IMG/VR virus record: IMGVR_UViG_3300044961_000223 | Span: 1 to 39,694 of that record | Length of the DNA stretch: 39,694 nucleotides | DNA from: a virus | Direction: 5' to 3' (one strand) | Shown: in pieces, positions 15,195 through 22,194 of the stretch | Position numbering within the stretch: the stretch's first letter is position 1 | How the letters are laid out: every line of letters begins with the position of its first letter | The notes under the pieces: model-generated | The model's input: only the letters and a program-made list of their open reading frames with translations | What the model was told of the DNA's origin: nothing | Databases searched by the model: none | Made by a program: the position numbers and the translations under genes

Positions 15195-16645
15195 AATTTT
15201 ATCAAAAACCTGCGCGGGCTGTCGGCCGCTTTTTTTTGCAACTCGCCTCTGATTCGTATCAAGGTGCTGAGCGTTTTGCGCAGTGGGCGCGCCGATGGCA
15301 GACAAATCGCGCGCGTAAAGCTGACGAGGAAATTTTACTTGATCGTCCGACGCTGGTTGAGCGGTCGCGGTCGTTGTATAGAAATAACGCAATCGGTCGT
15401 GCAGCGATCAATACGCATCTATATAACTCAGTCGGGCGCGGATTTACGCTTAATGCGAATATCGACGCTGATTTTTTAGGGCTGACGCCTGAGCAAAAAA
15501 GCGAGTGGGAAACAATAACTGAGCGTAATTGGAAACGCTACGTTGACTCGACTGAGTGCGACGTTGAGGGCGTAATGACCTGGCATGAAATGACCGGGCT
15601 CGTAACACTCACGCGGTTGATTGACGGCGAGGCGTTCGCTGTGCTTAAATCAATACCACGTCGACACAGTATTTATTCGTTGCGCGCAAAACTCGTCGAC
15701 ACTTCAGTCATTACAAATCCTCTCGGTTTTTCAGCGTCGAATTACCTGTGGCGCGACGGCGTGCGGCTTGACATTAACGGGCGCCCGGTCGCGTACAATT
15801 TCCGTAACCCCGACAATACAGATTACGAAATTCCTGCGTTTGGTTTTTCGAGCGGGCGTAGAAATGTTTTGCATGTTTTTCGTCGCGAATTTCCTGGTCA
15901 ATCGCGCGGTCTGCCGTTTTTATCGGCGGTTATGCGTGAGCTGAGGAAACTCGAAGAGTATACAAAAGCAGAATTAGAGAGCGCAGCAGTCGCTGCGATG
16001 TATACTGCGTTCATTAAGTCAGCCGACAGCGGCGTTTTGGACTCGCCGCAGGATTTTTCGGATGACGCGCCGGAAGTTGCGGCCGATGAATACAGCTTAG
16101 GCCCGGCGGCAATTATGCACTTGCAGCCTGGCGAGGATGTGACGTTTGCAAATCCGGGCAGGCCGAATACAGGTTTTGCCGCGTATGTCGATTTTATGGT
16201 CAAAATGATTGCGGCGGCCCTCGGTTTGCCGTATGAAGTTTTAATGAAAACTTTCCAAAGTTCTTATTCAGCGACCAAAGGCGCACAAAACGAGGCGCGC
16301 AAGTTTTTTGCCGTTGAAAAAATGTGGATTGCGAATCGCTGGTGTCAGCCGTTTTATGAAGAATGGTTGACCGAGGAAATTATAGCGGGGCGAATTGTTG
16401 CGCCCGGTTTTTTTGATTCGCTCGAGACGCGCCGTGCGTATTTATGTGCAGAATGGATCGGCGAAACCACCGGCAGTGTCGATCTTATGTCAGAACTCAA
16501 CGCGTCCGAAAAACTCGTGCAACTTGGCTATTCGAACAGGCAGCGCGAAGCCGCGCAATTTACCGGCGTGGATTGGGAAGAGAACCAAAGAATTTTACGG
16601 CGCGAACAGGCGCAGCAAGTAAAGCCGGTTGAACCAAATGAATAA
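15191..16645 (+). CDS. Portal protein (lambda gpB-like)
   Basis: A 484-residue portal subunit starting with a TTG that overlaps the gpW stop (TTGA). It begins MKFYQKPARAVGRFFLQLAS. Family hallmarks are RSLYRNNAIGRAAINTHLYN (about 58-77), DGEAFAVLKSIPR (about 144), NVLHVFRREFPGQSRGLPFL (about 228) and VDFMVKMIAAALGLPYEVLM near 335, followed by SSYSATKGAQNEARKFF. It would form the dodecameric DNA channel at the head vertex. The C-terminal tail is short and polar. Confidence 0.92.
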   Translation: MKFYQKPARAVGRFFLQLASDSYQGAERFAQWARRWQTNRARKADEEILLDRPTLVERSRSLYRNNAIGRAAINTHLYNSVGRGFTLNANIDADFLGLTPEQKSEWETITERNWKRYVDSTECDVEGVMTWHEMTGLVTLTRLIDGEAFAVLKSIPRRHSIYSLRAKLVDTSVITNPLGFSASNYLWRDGVRLDINGRPVAYNFRNPDNTDYEIPAFGFSSGRRNVLHVFRREFPGQSRGLPFLSAVMRELRKLEEYTKAELESAAVAAMYTAFIKSADSGVLDSPQDFSDDAPEVAADEYSLGPAAIMHLQPGEDVTFANPGRPNTGFAAYVDFMVKMIAAALGLPYEVLMKTFQSSYSATKGAQNEARKFFAVEKMWIANRWCQPFYEEWLTEEIIAGRIVAPGFFDSLETRRAYLCAEWIGETTGSVDLMSELNASEKLVQLGYSNRQREAAQFTGVDWEENQRILRREQAQQVKPVEPNE

Positions 16646-16691
16646 AACACTTTACAGCACACACGGCGCAGGTAAGCGGAGCACGTAAGAT

Positions 16692-17918
16692 ATGTTGAAA
16701 CGAAAAGACATCGTTTGGGCTGCGCCAAAGCAGTGGGCGGCATTGATTACGTCAGAGCCTGTGACGGGGCGCGCGTATGCTGAACGCCCGGTTAAATATT
16801 TTGACGGTGTGGCAGTTATCGACATTTCAGGCGTTTTATTACGTGACGAGGACGACTTTTGCGAGTGCTTGGGCGGAGCGTCGTCTGTGCGTATTTCGCG
16901 CCAGCTTGCCGAAGCAGTTTCGTCGCCTGCTGTAAAATCTATTCTGCTTTTTATCAATTCGCCTGGGGGGCAGGTTAACGGCACAGCAGAGTTATCGGAT
17001 CAAATTTACGCAGTGCGGCGGGTAAAGCCTGTTCACGCATACGTCGCGGGCGATTGTTTTAGTGCTGGTTATTGGCTTGCGTCTCAGGCGCAAATAATAA
17101 CGATGCACGAAGCGTCAGGCGCGGGGGCGCTTGGCGTATGCTATCCGATCACAGACGATTACACGCAGTGGATAGTATCAGAATCGACGCCGAACAAATA
17201 CCCGGAAACGTCGACTGACGCAAGCCGGGCGCAGATGCAGATTTTTCTAAATGATCTCGCTGCAATTTTTATGCAGCACGTTGCGCGCGGGCGCGGCGTC
17301 GATGCCGCGACCGTTGCAGAAAAATTTGGTCAGGGCGATATTTTTATCGCCGGTGAAGCCGTGCGTCGTGGCATGGCTGACGTTGTGGGCACGTTTGAAA
17401 GCGCATTGCAAAGCGCGAAAGAGGCGGCGGCTGAAACGTCCGCTGAAAACGTAATTATCGACGAAAATAAAATTGGAGAAAATCAAATGGCAACAAAACA
17501 AACGCCGACCGCTGAAATGGTCGACACAGCCGATTTAACGGTCGACTGGATAAAAACAAATCTGCCAGAGCTTTACGATCAAATTCTGACTGAGGGCGCG
17601 GAACAAGAAGCGCAGCGTCAGGCAGAAATTGACGCAATGACCCCGGCAGATGAAGAAGAAAAAATGGCAATCGCCGCCGCGCGTAAAGATCGTAAGATCA
17701 CTGCTGCGAAATTGGCGTTTAATCTGCGGATTGCCGCGCAGGCGAAAGCGCAGGCACGAATTAATGCAGAGCGTGAAGCTCGTGAGCGTGACAGCGCGGC
17801 AGTAAACGTACCAGCTTCGCCTGATGCGTCAATAGCGCTAAGCGCTGAGGAAATCGCGGCGAAAGCGTGGAACGATAAAGTTATCGCTGCGATGCGAAAA
17901 AAACGCGGGCTCGCGTAA
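16692..17918 (+). CDS. S49-family prohead protease with C-terminal scaffold domain (gpC-like)
   Basis: A 408-residue protein. Residues 1-235 are a ClpP/SppA-type S49 serine peptidase: LFINSPGGQVNGTAELSDQI (about 94-113), VAGDCFSAGYWLASQA (about 119-134) with the likely nucleophile Ser in FSAGYW, and SGAGALGVCYP. Residues 266-408 are charged and helical, typical of scaffolding proteins. As in lambda gpC/Nu3 the scaffold is nested in the same frame with its own start (17487). GGAG lies upstream of the ATG at 16692. It would mature the capsid from inside the prohead. Confidence 0.9.
   Translation: MLKRKDIVWAAPKQWAALITSEPVTGRAYAERPVKYFDGVAVIDISGVLLRDEDDFCECLGGASSVRISRQLAEAVSSPAVKSILLFINSPGGQVNGTAELSDQIYAVRRVKPVHAYVAGDCFSAGYWLASQAQIITMHEASGAGALGVCYPITDDYTQWIVSESTPNKYPETSTDASRAQMQIFLNDLAAIFMQHVARGRGVDAATVAEKFGQGDIFIAGEAVRRGMADVVGTFESALQSAKEAAAETSAENVIIDENKIGENQMATKQTPTAEMVDTADLTVDWIKTNLPELYDQILTEGAEQEAQRQAEIDAMTPADEEEKMAIAAARKDRKITAAKLAFNLRIAAQAKAQARINAEREARERDSAAVNVPASPDASIALSAEEIAAKAWNDKVIAAMRKKRGLA
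17487..17918 (+). CDS. Nested capsid scaffold (Nu3-like), internal start
   Basis: An ATG in frame with the protease is preceded by GGAGAA (17475-17480) at ideal spacing, giving a 143-residue protein starting MATKQTPTAEMVDTADLTVD. It is rich in Ala, Glu, Lys and Arg and probably coiled. The same nested design is established for lambda C/Nu3. Seen directly are the ribosome site and frame; the separate product is inferred. Confidence 0.7.
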   Translation: MATKQTPTAEMVDTADLTVDWIKTNLPELYDQILTEGAEQEAQRQAEIDAMTPADEEEKMAIAAARKDRKITAAKLAFNLRIAAQAKAQARINAEREARERDSAAVNVPASPDASIALSAEEIAAKAWNDKVIAAMRKKRGLA

Positions 17919-17932
17919 AAAGGAGAATAAAA

Positions 17933-18316
17933 ATGGCAACTTTTTCAAGCAACGAAAGCGCTTACGACAATTTACTTGTCGCAGGCAAAGAATTTACGAC
18001 GGAGCGCGGGACGCTGCTTTCAGGGCAAAACGTCGTGCGCGGGCAGGCGTTGGGCAAAATCACCGCGACTGGTAAACTGAAAACCTGGGGCACAGGAGGC
18101 GCTGATGACGGCCACCGCACGTTTTTTGCGCTTGCTGCCGAAGACGTTGACGCGACCGGCGGCGACAAAAGCATCAGCTATTACAAAACCGGCACGTTTA
18201 TTCAGGGCGGCATTACGATTTCAGGCGAGGCTTCTGCTGACGATGTGACAGATATTGACGCAACGGCGCGCGATATTGGCATTATTATCGTCAAGGGCAC
18301 GACAGCGCAGGTGTAA
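17933..18316 (+). CDS. Head decoration protein (gpD/HDPD-like)
   Basis: A 127-residue protein between protease and capsid genes, the lambda gpD position. An N-terminal arm leads into the beta-rich body with FTTERGTLLSGQNVVRGQAL and GKITATGKLKTW, then FALAAEDVDATGGDKSI. This is the pattern of trimeric proteins that clamp the expanded capsid. AAGGAG lies 8-10 nt before the ATG, consistent with high expression. Confidence 0.85.
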   Translation: MATFSSNESAYDNLLVAGKEFTTERGTLLSGQNVVRGQALGKITATGKLKTWGTGGADDGHRTFFALAAEDVDATGGDKSISYYKTGTFIQGGITISGEASADDVTDIDATARDIGIIIVKGTTAQV

Positions 18317-18343
18317 CGCCGCGCAAATAGGAGAGAAAATAAA

Positions 18344-19384
18344 ATGGCAACTACACTTACTAATCCCTACACTCGGCAAAGTATGGACGAGGCAACGCGC
18401 CTCTTTCGTACACCGAACACTTTTCTGCTGAATACGTTTTTCAACCGTTTGCGAGTTGAACCTTCACCGTCAATTATGTTTGACCTTGTAAAAGGCGGTC
18501 GCACCGTCGGCGCGTATGTCGGCCCGAACGATATGGCGATTCCGGTTGACCGTCAGCTTTTTAACACTAAAACGCTGACGCCGCCGCTGCTTGCGTTCTC
18601 GCGATCAATTACGGGCGTTGACCTGGAGCGTCGTATTCCAGGCCGCAACCCGTTCGAGGCGGGCGACGGCGCGGCGGAGCTGATTGACCAGGATTACACT
18701 GACCTGCTTAACGTCATTGCGCGTGCTGAAGAATTGCAGGCCGCGCAGGCCGCGATTTCAGGTCAAATCACGTTAAAAGATATTAACGGCTCGACGCTTG
18801 GCGATGTTATCGACTTCGGCCCGACAGCCGCGATGCGCCCGGCGGCTCTCGCCGGTAACTACATGTGGGGCGGCTCAAACTCTGACCCGATCGGAAATTT
18901 GCGCACGCTTGCTGAGCTTGTGCAGACTTATGCTGACGTTATGGCTGACGTTGTTGTGATGCGTACTTCGCTTTTTAACAAGTTTGTCGCAGACACGCAC
19001 GTGCAAGCACAGCTTGACATGTATCGCGGGCCGGAAAGTGATCGTCTTGCGTATGAGGCGATGGGTCTCGGGGCGACTTATCGTGGCAAGATTGACGGCC
19101 TGCGCGTATATACTTATGACGGCGTGTATAAGGCCCCGGACTCAGACACACTGACGTACTACGTGCCGGCCAACAAAGTTATTGTCGGTTCAACTTTCGG
19201 CGAGGGCACACGCTATTATGCGCAGGTGTTCAGCGCGGCAGCGGGCGGTATGGTCACAACTGACCGTTATCTTGACACAAAAGAGAATTGGAACCCAGAC
19301 GCGATCATGGTACGCGCGCAAGCAAAGCCGCTGATTGTTCCGAAGCGTGTCGATATGTTTGCGGTTCAGCAAGTAGTCGCGTAA
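18344..19384 (+). CDS. Major capsid protein (gpE-like)
   Basis: A 346-residue coat protein of the lambda gpE type. Marks are an early TRLFRTPNTFLLNTFFNRL, LVKGGRTVGAYVGPNDMAIP, the RSITGVDLERRIPGRNPFEA region near 90 and a C-terminal AQAKPLIVPKRVDMFAVQQV. A strong AGGAGAG ribosome site precedes the ATG. It would form the icosahedral shell decorated by the preceding gene product. Confidence 0.92.
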   Translation: MATTLTNPYTRQSMDEATRLFRTPNTFLLNTFFNRLRVEPSPSIMFDLVKGGRTVGAYVGPNDMAIPVDRQLFNTKTLTPPLLAFSRSITGVDLERRIPGRNPFEAGDGAAELIDQDYTDLLNVIARAEELQAAQAAISGQITLKDINGSTLGDVIDFGPTAAMRPAALAGNYMWGGSNSDPIGNLRTLAELVQTYADVMADVVVMRTSLFNKFVADTHVQAQLDMYRGPESDRLAYEAMGLGATYRGKIDGLRVYTYDGVYKAPDSDTLTYYVPANKVIVGSTFGEGTRYYAQVFSAAAGGMVTTDRYLDTKENWNPDAIMVRAQAKPLIVPKRVDMFAVQQVVA

Positions 19385-19409
19385 ACTGAACTGAACTGAG
19401 CGGAGTGTG

Positions 19410-19763
19410 ATGCCGTTTCTCGACATAGTCGCCGACGACCTGCAAACCATGCTTGAAAACGAAACAAGCGGGTTTGCGGAGTCGGTGACGATTGATACGG
19501 GAGCGGCAGCGCACACCGGGTCAGGTGTTTTTGACTTAACCTTTCAAGAGGTCAATGTGCAGACCGGGCAAACGGTTCAGTCAAAAACCCCTCGATTATC
19601 AATCTATGCGCCGACGTGGGCGACCGCGCTCGGCGAAGAAATCACGTCAACAAATGCTGCCGATTGGCGAGTGACTGTGCGCGGTCTCGACTACACAGTT
19701 AAAACTGTACAGCCTGACGGCACGGGCTGGGTTATGCTGTATTTAACGCGCGCGAAAGTATGA
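19410..19763 (+). CDS. Head-tail connector protein (gpFII-like)
   Basis: A 117-residue beta-rich protein in the position of lambda gpFII, right after the capsid. The central TPRLSIYAPTWATALGEEIT and the end GLDYTVKTVQPDGTGWVMLY fit the small barrel of head-tail joining proteins. A GTG three bases earlier is possible, but the ATG has GGAG at good spacing. It would join the head to the preassembled tail. Confidence 0.7.
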   Translation: MPFLDIVADDLQTMLENETSGFAESVTIDTGAAAHTGSGVFDLTFQEVNVQTGQTVQSKTPRLSIYAPTWATALGEEITSTNAADWRVTVRGLDYTVKTVQPDGTGWVMLYLTRAKV

Positions 19764-20233
19764 ATTATTCTTTAAGTAAATATCGCGAAATCCGCGCGGC
19801 GATTGTCGCCGAATTATCAAACGTTGCAGAACTTGTCAGCGTTCACGACGCGCGGGTGAAACCTTTTTCTGACGAACTGACTGATTACCCACTTGCATCG
19901 GTTTTTACCGGCAACGACTCGGCAGAGTACAGCGCCGACGACGCGAACCTGCGCCGCGATTATGATGTTGATATCGTTGTCATTTCAAAAGGCTATGACG
20001 TTGCCGACGTTGCCAGCGCAGACGATTCTTTCATCGAAGCGTGCGACAAAGCGACGGCGGCAATTGAAAATGCGCTAACTAAATTTCGTTTTTCGCTCGA
20101 CGGTTTGATTTATCGGCTGACTTATCGCAGGTCGTCTCAGGTCATTGATGAAGATGGCGAGTATTTTACGTGTGTTCGTATTCTAACTTACAACGCGCAT
20201 TCTATTGAAAAGGTAGTTGACGCAGATGTTTGA
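19760..20233 (+). CDS. Tail terminator or tail completion protein
   Basis: A 157-residue alpha/beta protein. It starts MNYSLSKYREIRAAIVAELS and includes LASVFTGNDSAEYSADDANL, a DVDIVVISKGYD strand and a long helix (FIEACDKATAAIENALTKF). Size and position between the connector and tail tube match tail terminators such as gpU. It overlaps the connector stop by ATGA. Assignment is by position and fold pattern. Confidence 0.65.
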   Translation: MNYSLSKYREIRAAIVAELSNVAELVSVHDARVKPFSDELTDYPLASVFTGNDSAEYSADDANLRRDYDVDIVVISKGYDVADVASADDSFIEACDKATAAIENALTKFRFSLDGLIYRLTYRRSSQVIDEDGEYFTCVRILTYNAHSIEKVVDADV

Positions 20234-20969
20234 GAACAAACGCGTTTTTGTCATTGGTTCCGGCCCGTCGCTCGTCGGTTTTGATTTTTCAAGACTTGAC
20301 GGCGAAAAAGTCGTCACAATAAATCACGCTTACGCACTGTGCAGACATGATTTGCACGTGTTTTACGACACGTCTTTTTTGACCGAGGCAAAGCCGCACG
20401 GGTACGACCCGCGCGCGCATACCGCAAAAGTGCTGTGCAGGCGTGATTTAGTCGTGCCGAAAAATGAGAATATCATCGAGTTTAGACGCGCGGCGTTTGT
20501 TACAGAACGTTTCAAAGACGGGCTTTATATGGGCAGATCGTCGGCCTTGCCTGCAATCAATGCCGCATTGATTTACGGCGCGTCGGAAGTTTATCTGCTC
20601 GGTATTGACTGCCGTTTTTTATCTGCTGCCGAGGTTCGCGAAGCGGCGCGCCGCAACGGAAACCCGCGCGCGGCCGAACAGCTACTCGCCGGCGCAGATT
20701 TCGCGCATCACGTGTCGCAGCAAACAGTTGCGCACACAATGAGCGCGCGTGAAAAAGAGTCGAAATACGCTGACATGACGCGTCAGTTTGACGCATTTAT
20801 CGGCCGGCCTGTTTACAATTTGTCCCCGTTTTCTGCTCTTTCGCTGCCGTCAAAAAGTATTGACGACGTGTTAAAGCGCAGCACGAAAGACTCGTTTGGC
20901 GATAAAGTCAGTAAGCAATTTTTGAAAACTAAAAATGACGGGGAAACCCGCGAAAAAGAGGAGATTTAA
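20226..20969 (+). CDS. MAF/DUF115-like putative glycosyltransferase
   Basis: A 247-residue protein opening with MFENKRVFVIGSGPSLVGFD, the GxGPSL loop of the MAF (DUF115) and 6-hydroxymethylpterin pyrophosphokinase-like group. A second Rossmann-type region contains YMGRSSALPAINAALIYGAS and EVYLLGIDCRF. MAF proteins add nonulosonic-acid sugars to flagellin; related phage copies are poorly understood. It overlaps the tail terminator by 8 bp and precedes the tail tube gene, an unusual site for a sugar enzyme. Together with the cassette at 8.6-11.4 kb it suggests virion glycosylation. The catalytic role is uncertain. Confidence 0.6.
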   Translation: MFENKRVFVIGSGPSLVGFDFSRLDGEKVVTINHAYALCRHDLHVFYDTSFLTEAKPHGYDPRAHTAKVLCRRDLVVPKNENIIEFRRAAFVTERFKDGLYMGRSSALPAINAALIYGASEVYLLGIDCRFLSAAEVREAARRNGNPRAAEQLLAGADFAHHVSQQTVAHTMSAREKESKYADMTRQFDAFIGRPVYNLSPFSALSLPSKSIDDVLKRSTKDSFGDKVSKQFLKTKNDGETREKEEI

Positions 20970-20972
20970 TAT

Positions 20973-21566
20973 ATGGCAACAACGGCATGGGTGGCGGGCA
21001 ATAGCGAATTGTCTCTCGGCCCTGGAAATTTGTATGTCGCGCCGACTAACACAGCGCAAGACGATTGGTCGACGGCGTCTTATACTGCGCTTGGCGGGTG
21101 TTCGTCTGCGGTATTACGTGATGTGCGATCTTACACTGATTTAGTTGAGGCGCAAAAAGGCACCTCGTGGGCTGACCGCGTTTTAACGGGGTCAAATTCT
21201 GAAATCGAATATAGCCTGACGCGGCCCTACGTCGAGCGAATCGAGCTTGTCGACCCGGACTTTTATGTCGATTACGCGACTGACGGCGTGACGGTGAAAC
21301 AAGTATCACACCACCGCGCGATTGGTCGGCGCCTTTCGGCAAACAAAGTGTGGGTTTTGTTCAAAGCGTTTAACCCTGACGGCGTTGAGTCGACAAATAA
21401 ACTCGAATGGCGCTATATGCTCGCCGCGTTTTATTCAGAGACGCTCGAGTTGACTTTCGACGCGTCGACGCAGCGCACTTACCCGATCATGGCAGCGGCT
21501 TTCGAATGCTCTGACGTTGTTAACGCGAGCGGGCAGCCCGCGCTGTGGTGGTCAGGAGTTGCATAA
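20973..21566 (+). CDS. Major tail tube protein
   Basis: A 197-residue beta-rich protein with GAGGAG before the ATG. It starts MATTAWVAGNSELSLGPGNL and carries YTALGGCSSAVLRDVRSY and LTFDASTQRTYPIMAAAFEC. This matches siphovirus tube proteins in size and in position directly before the frameshifted chaperones. No Ig-like C-terminal domain is present. Confidence 0.75.
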   Translation: MATTAWVAGNSELSLGPGNLYVAPTNTAQDDWSTASYTALGGCSSAVLRDVRSYTDLVEAQKGTSWADRVLTGSNSEIEYSLTRPYVERIELVDPDFYVDYATDGVTVKQVSHHRAIGRRLSANKVWVLFKAFNPDGVESTNKLEWRYMLAAFYSETLELTFDASTQRTYPIMAAAFECSDVVNASGQPALWWSGVA

Positions 21567-21568
21567 AA

Positions 21569-21895
21569 GTGTTTGAACTTGACCTGTCAGAGCCGCCAAA
21601 GCGGGTTTTGCAAGTAAAACTTAAAGGAAACAAGAGCCTTTATTTTACGCTTAAAAGAATAAAGATTAAGGACGCAAAAGCGCACGCTGCGAAGATCAAA
21701 AAACTTTCGGATGCGCTTGCGGCTGGCGAGACAGATGGACTGACATTTTCTTATGAAATGTTAAAGCTGACCTGCGAGCCGTTCGATGAGACGCTCGCGG
21801 GGCAGCTTGACGACGAGCAACTTGGCGCGATTTGGTCGAAAGTGCGCGAACTGAAAGAAAAGCCGCTTGAAGAAACTGCGGAAAAAAAAAGCTAA
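21569..21895 (+). CDS. Tail assembly chaperone, short form (G-like)
   Basis: A 108-residue protein starting with GTG (AGGAG 11 nt upstream), MFELDLSEPPKRVLQVKLKG. A small beta part is followed by charged helices (IKDAKAHAAKIKKLSDALAA) and it ends in EETAEKKS at a run of nine A. It is the G-type partner that coats the tape measure during tail assembly. A longer frame upstream enters the tube gene and is rejected. Confidence 0.8.
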   Translation: MFELDLSEPPKRVLQVKLKGNKSLYFTLKRIKIKDAKAHAAKIKKLSDALAAGETDGLTFSYEMLKLTCEPFDETLAGQLDDEQLGAIWSKVRELKEKPLEETAEKKS

Positions 21896-22167
21896 TTCAC
21901 GCGCGTTATCACGCGCTGCCGTTGCTTAAAGCCGGGCTGTCTCTGTCTGATTTGCGCGAAATGTGCGCTGATGAGATCGAGCTGTGGCTGGAAGCGCTGC
22001 ACGCGCGTGATGAACTTGATTTCCAGGCGCGGCTGAATGAGGGCAACTTGTCGCGGCGTTTTGATAACGAGCTACACCGCGCGCGGCGTATGGCGCGCAT
22101 TCAGAGTGACTATACGTGGCACGATAAATTACGCTTGCCGGTCGATTTACGCAAGCGCAAATGGTGA
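21569..22167 (+). CDS. Tail assembly chaperone, -1 frameshifted long form (GT-like)
   Basis: A -1 shift at the A run joins the short form to the next frame: ...EKK then KLIHARYHALPLLKAGLSLS and on to LRLPVDLRKRKW, about 199 residues in total. The downstream frame has no ATG start near its beginning but reads as coherent protein right from the slip site. This matches the lambda G/GT arrangement found in most long-tailed phages. Confidence 0.8.
21883..21916 (+). promoter_or_regulatory. -1 ribosomal frameshift site
   Basis: The heptamer A-AAA-AAA (21883-21889) is in the correct phase within a run of nine A and is followed by AGC TAA. A GCGCG/CGCGC stem (21901-21905 with 21912-21916) begins 10 nt beyond the run and may stimulate slippage. 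Confidence 0.8.
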
Positions 22168-22194
22168 CAAGCGCAGCGGTCAAGAGAGGTTAAA

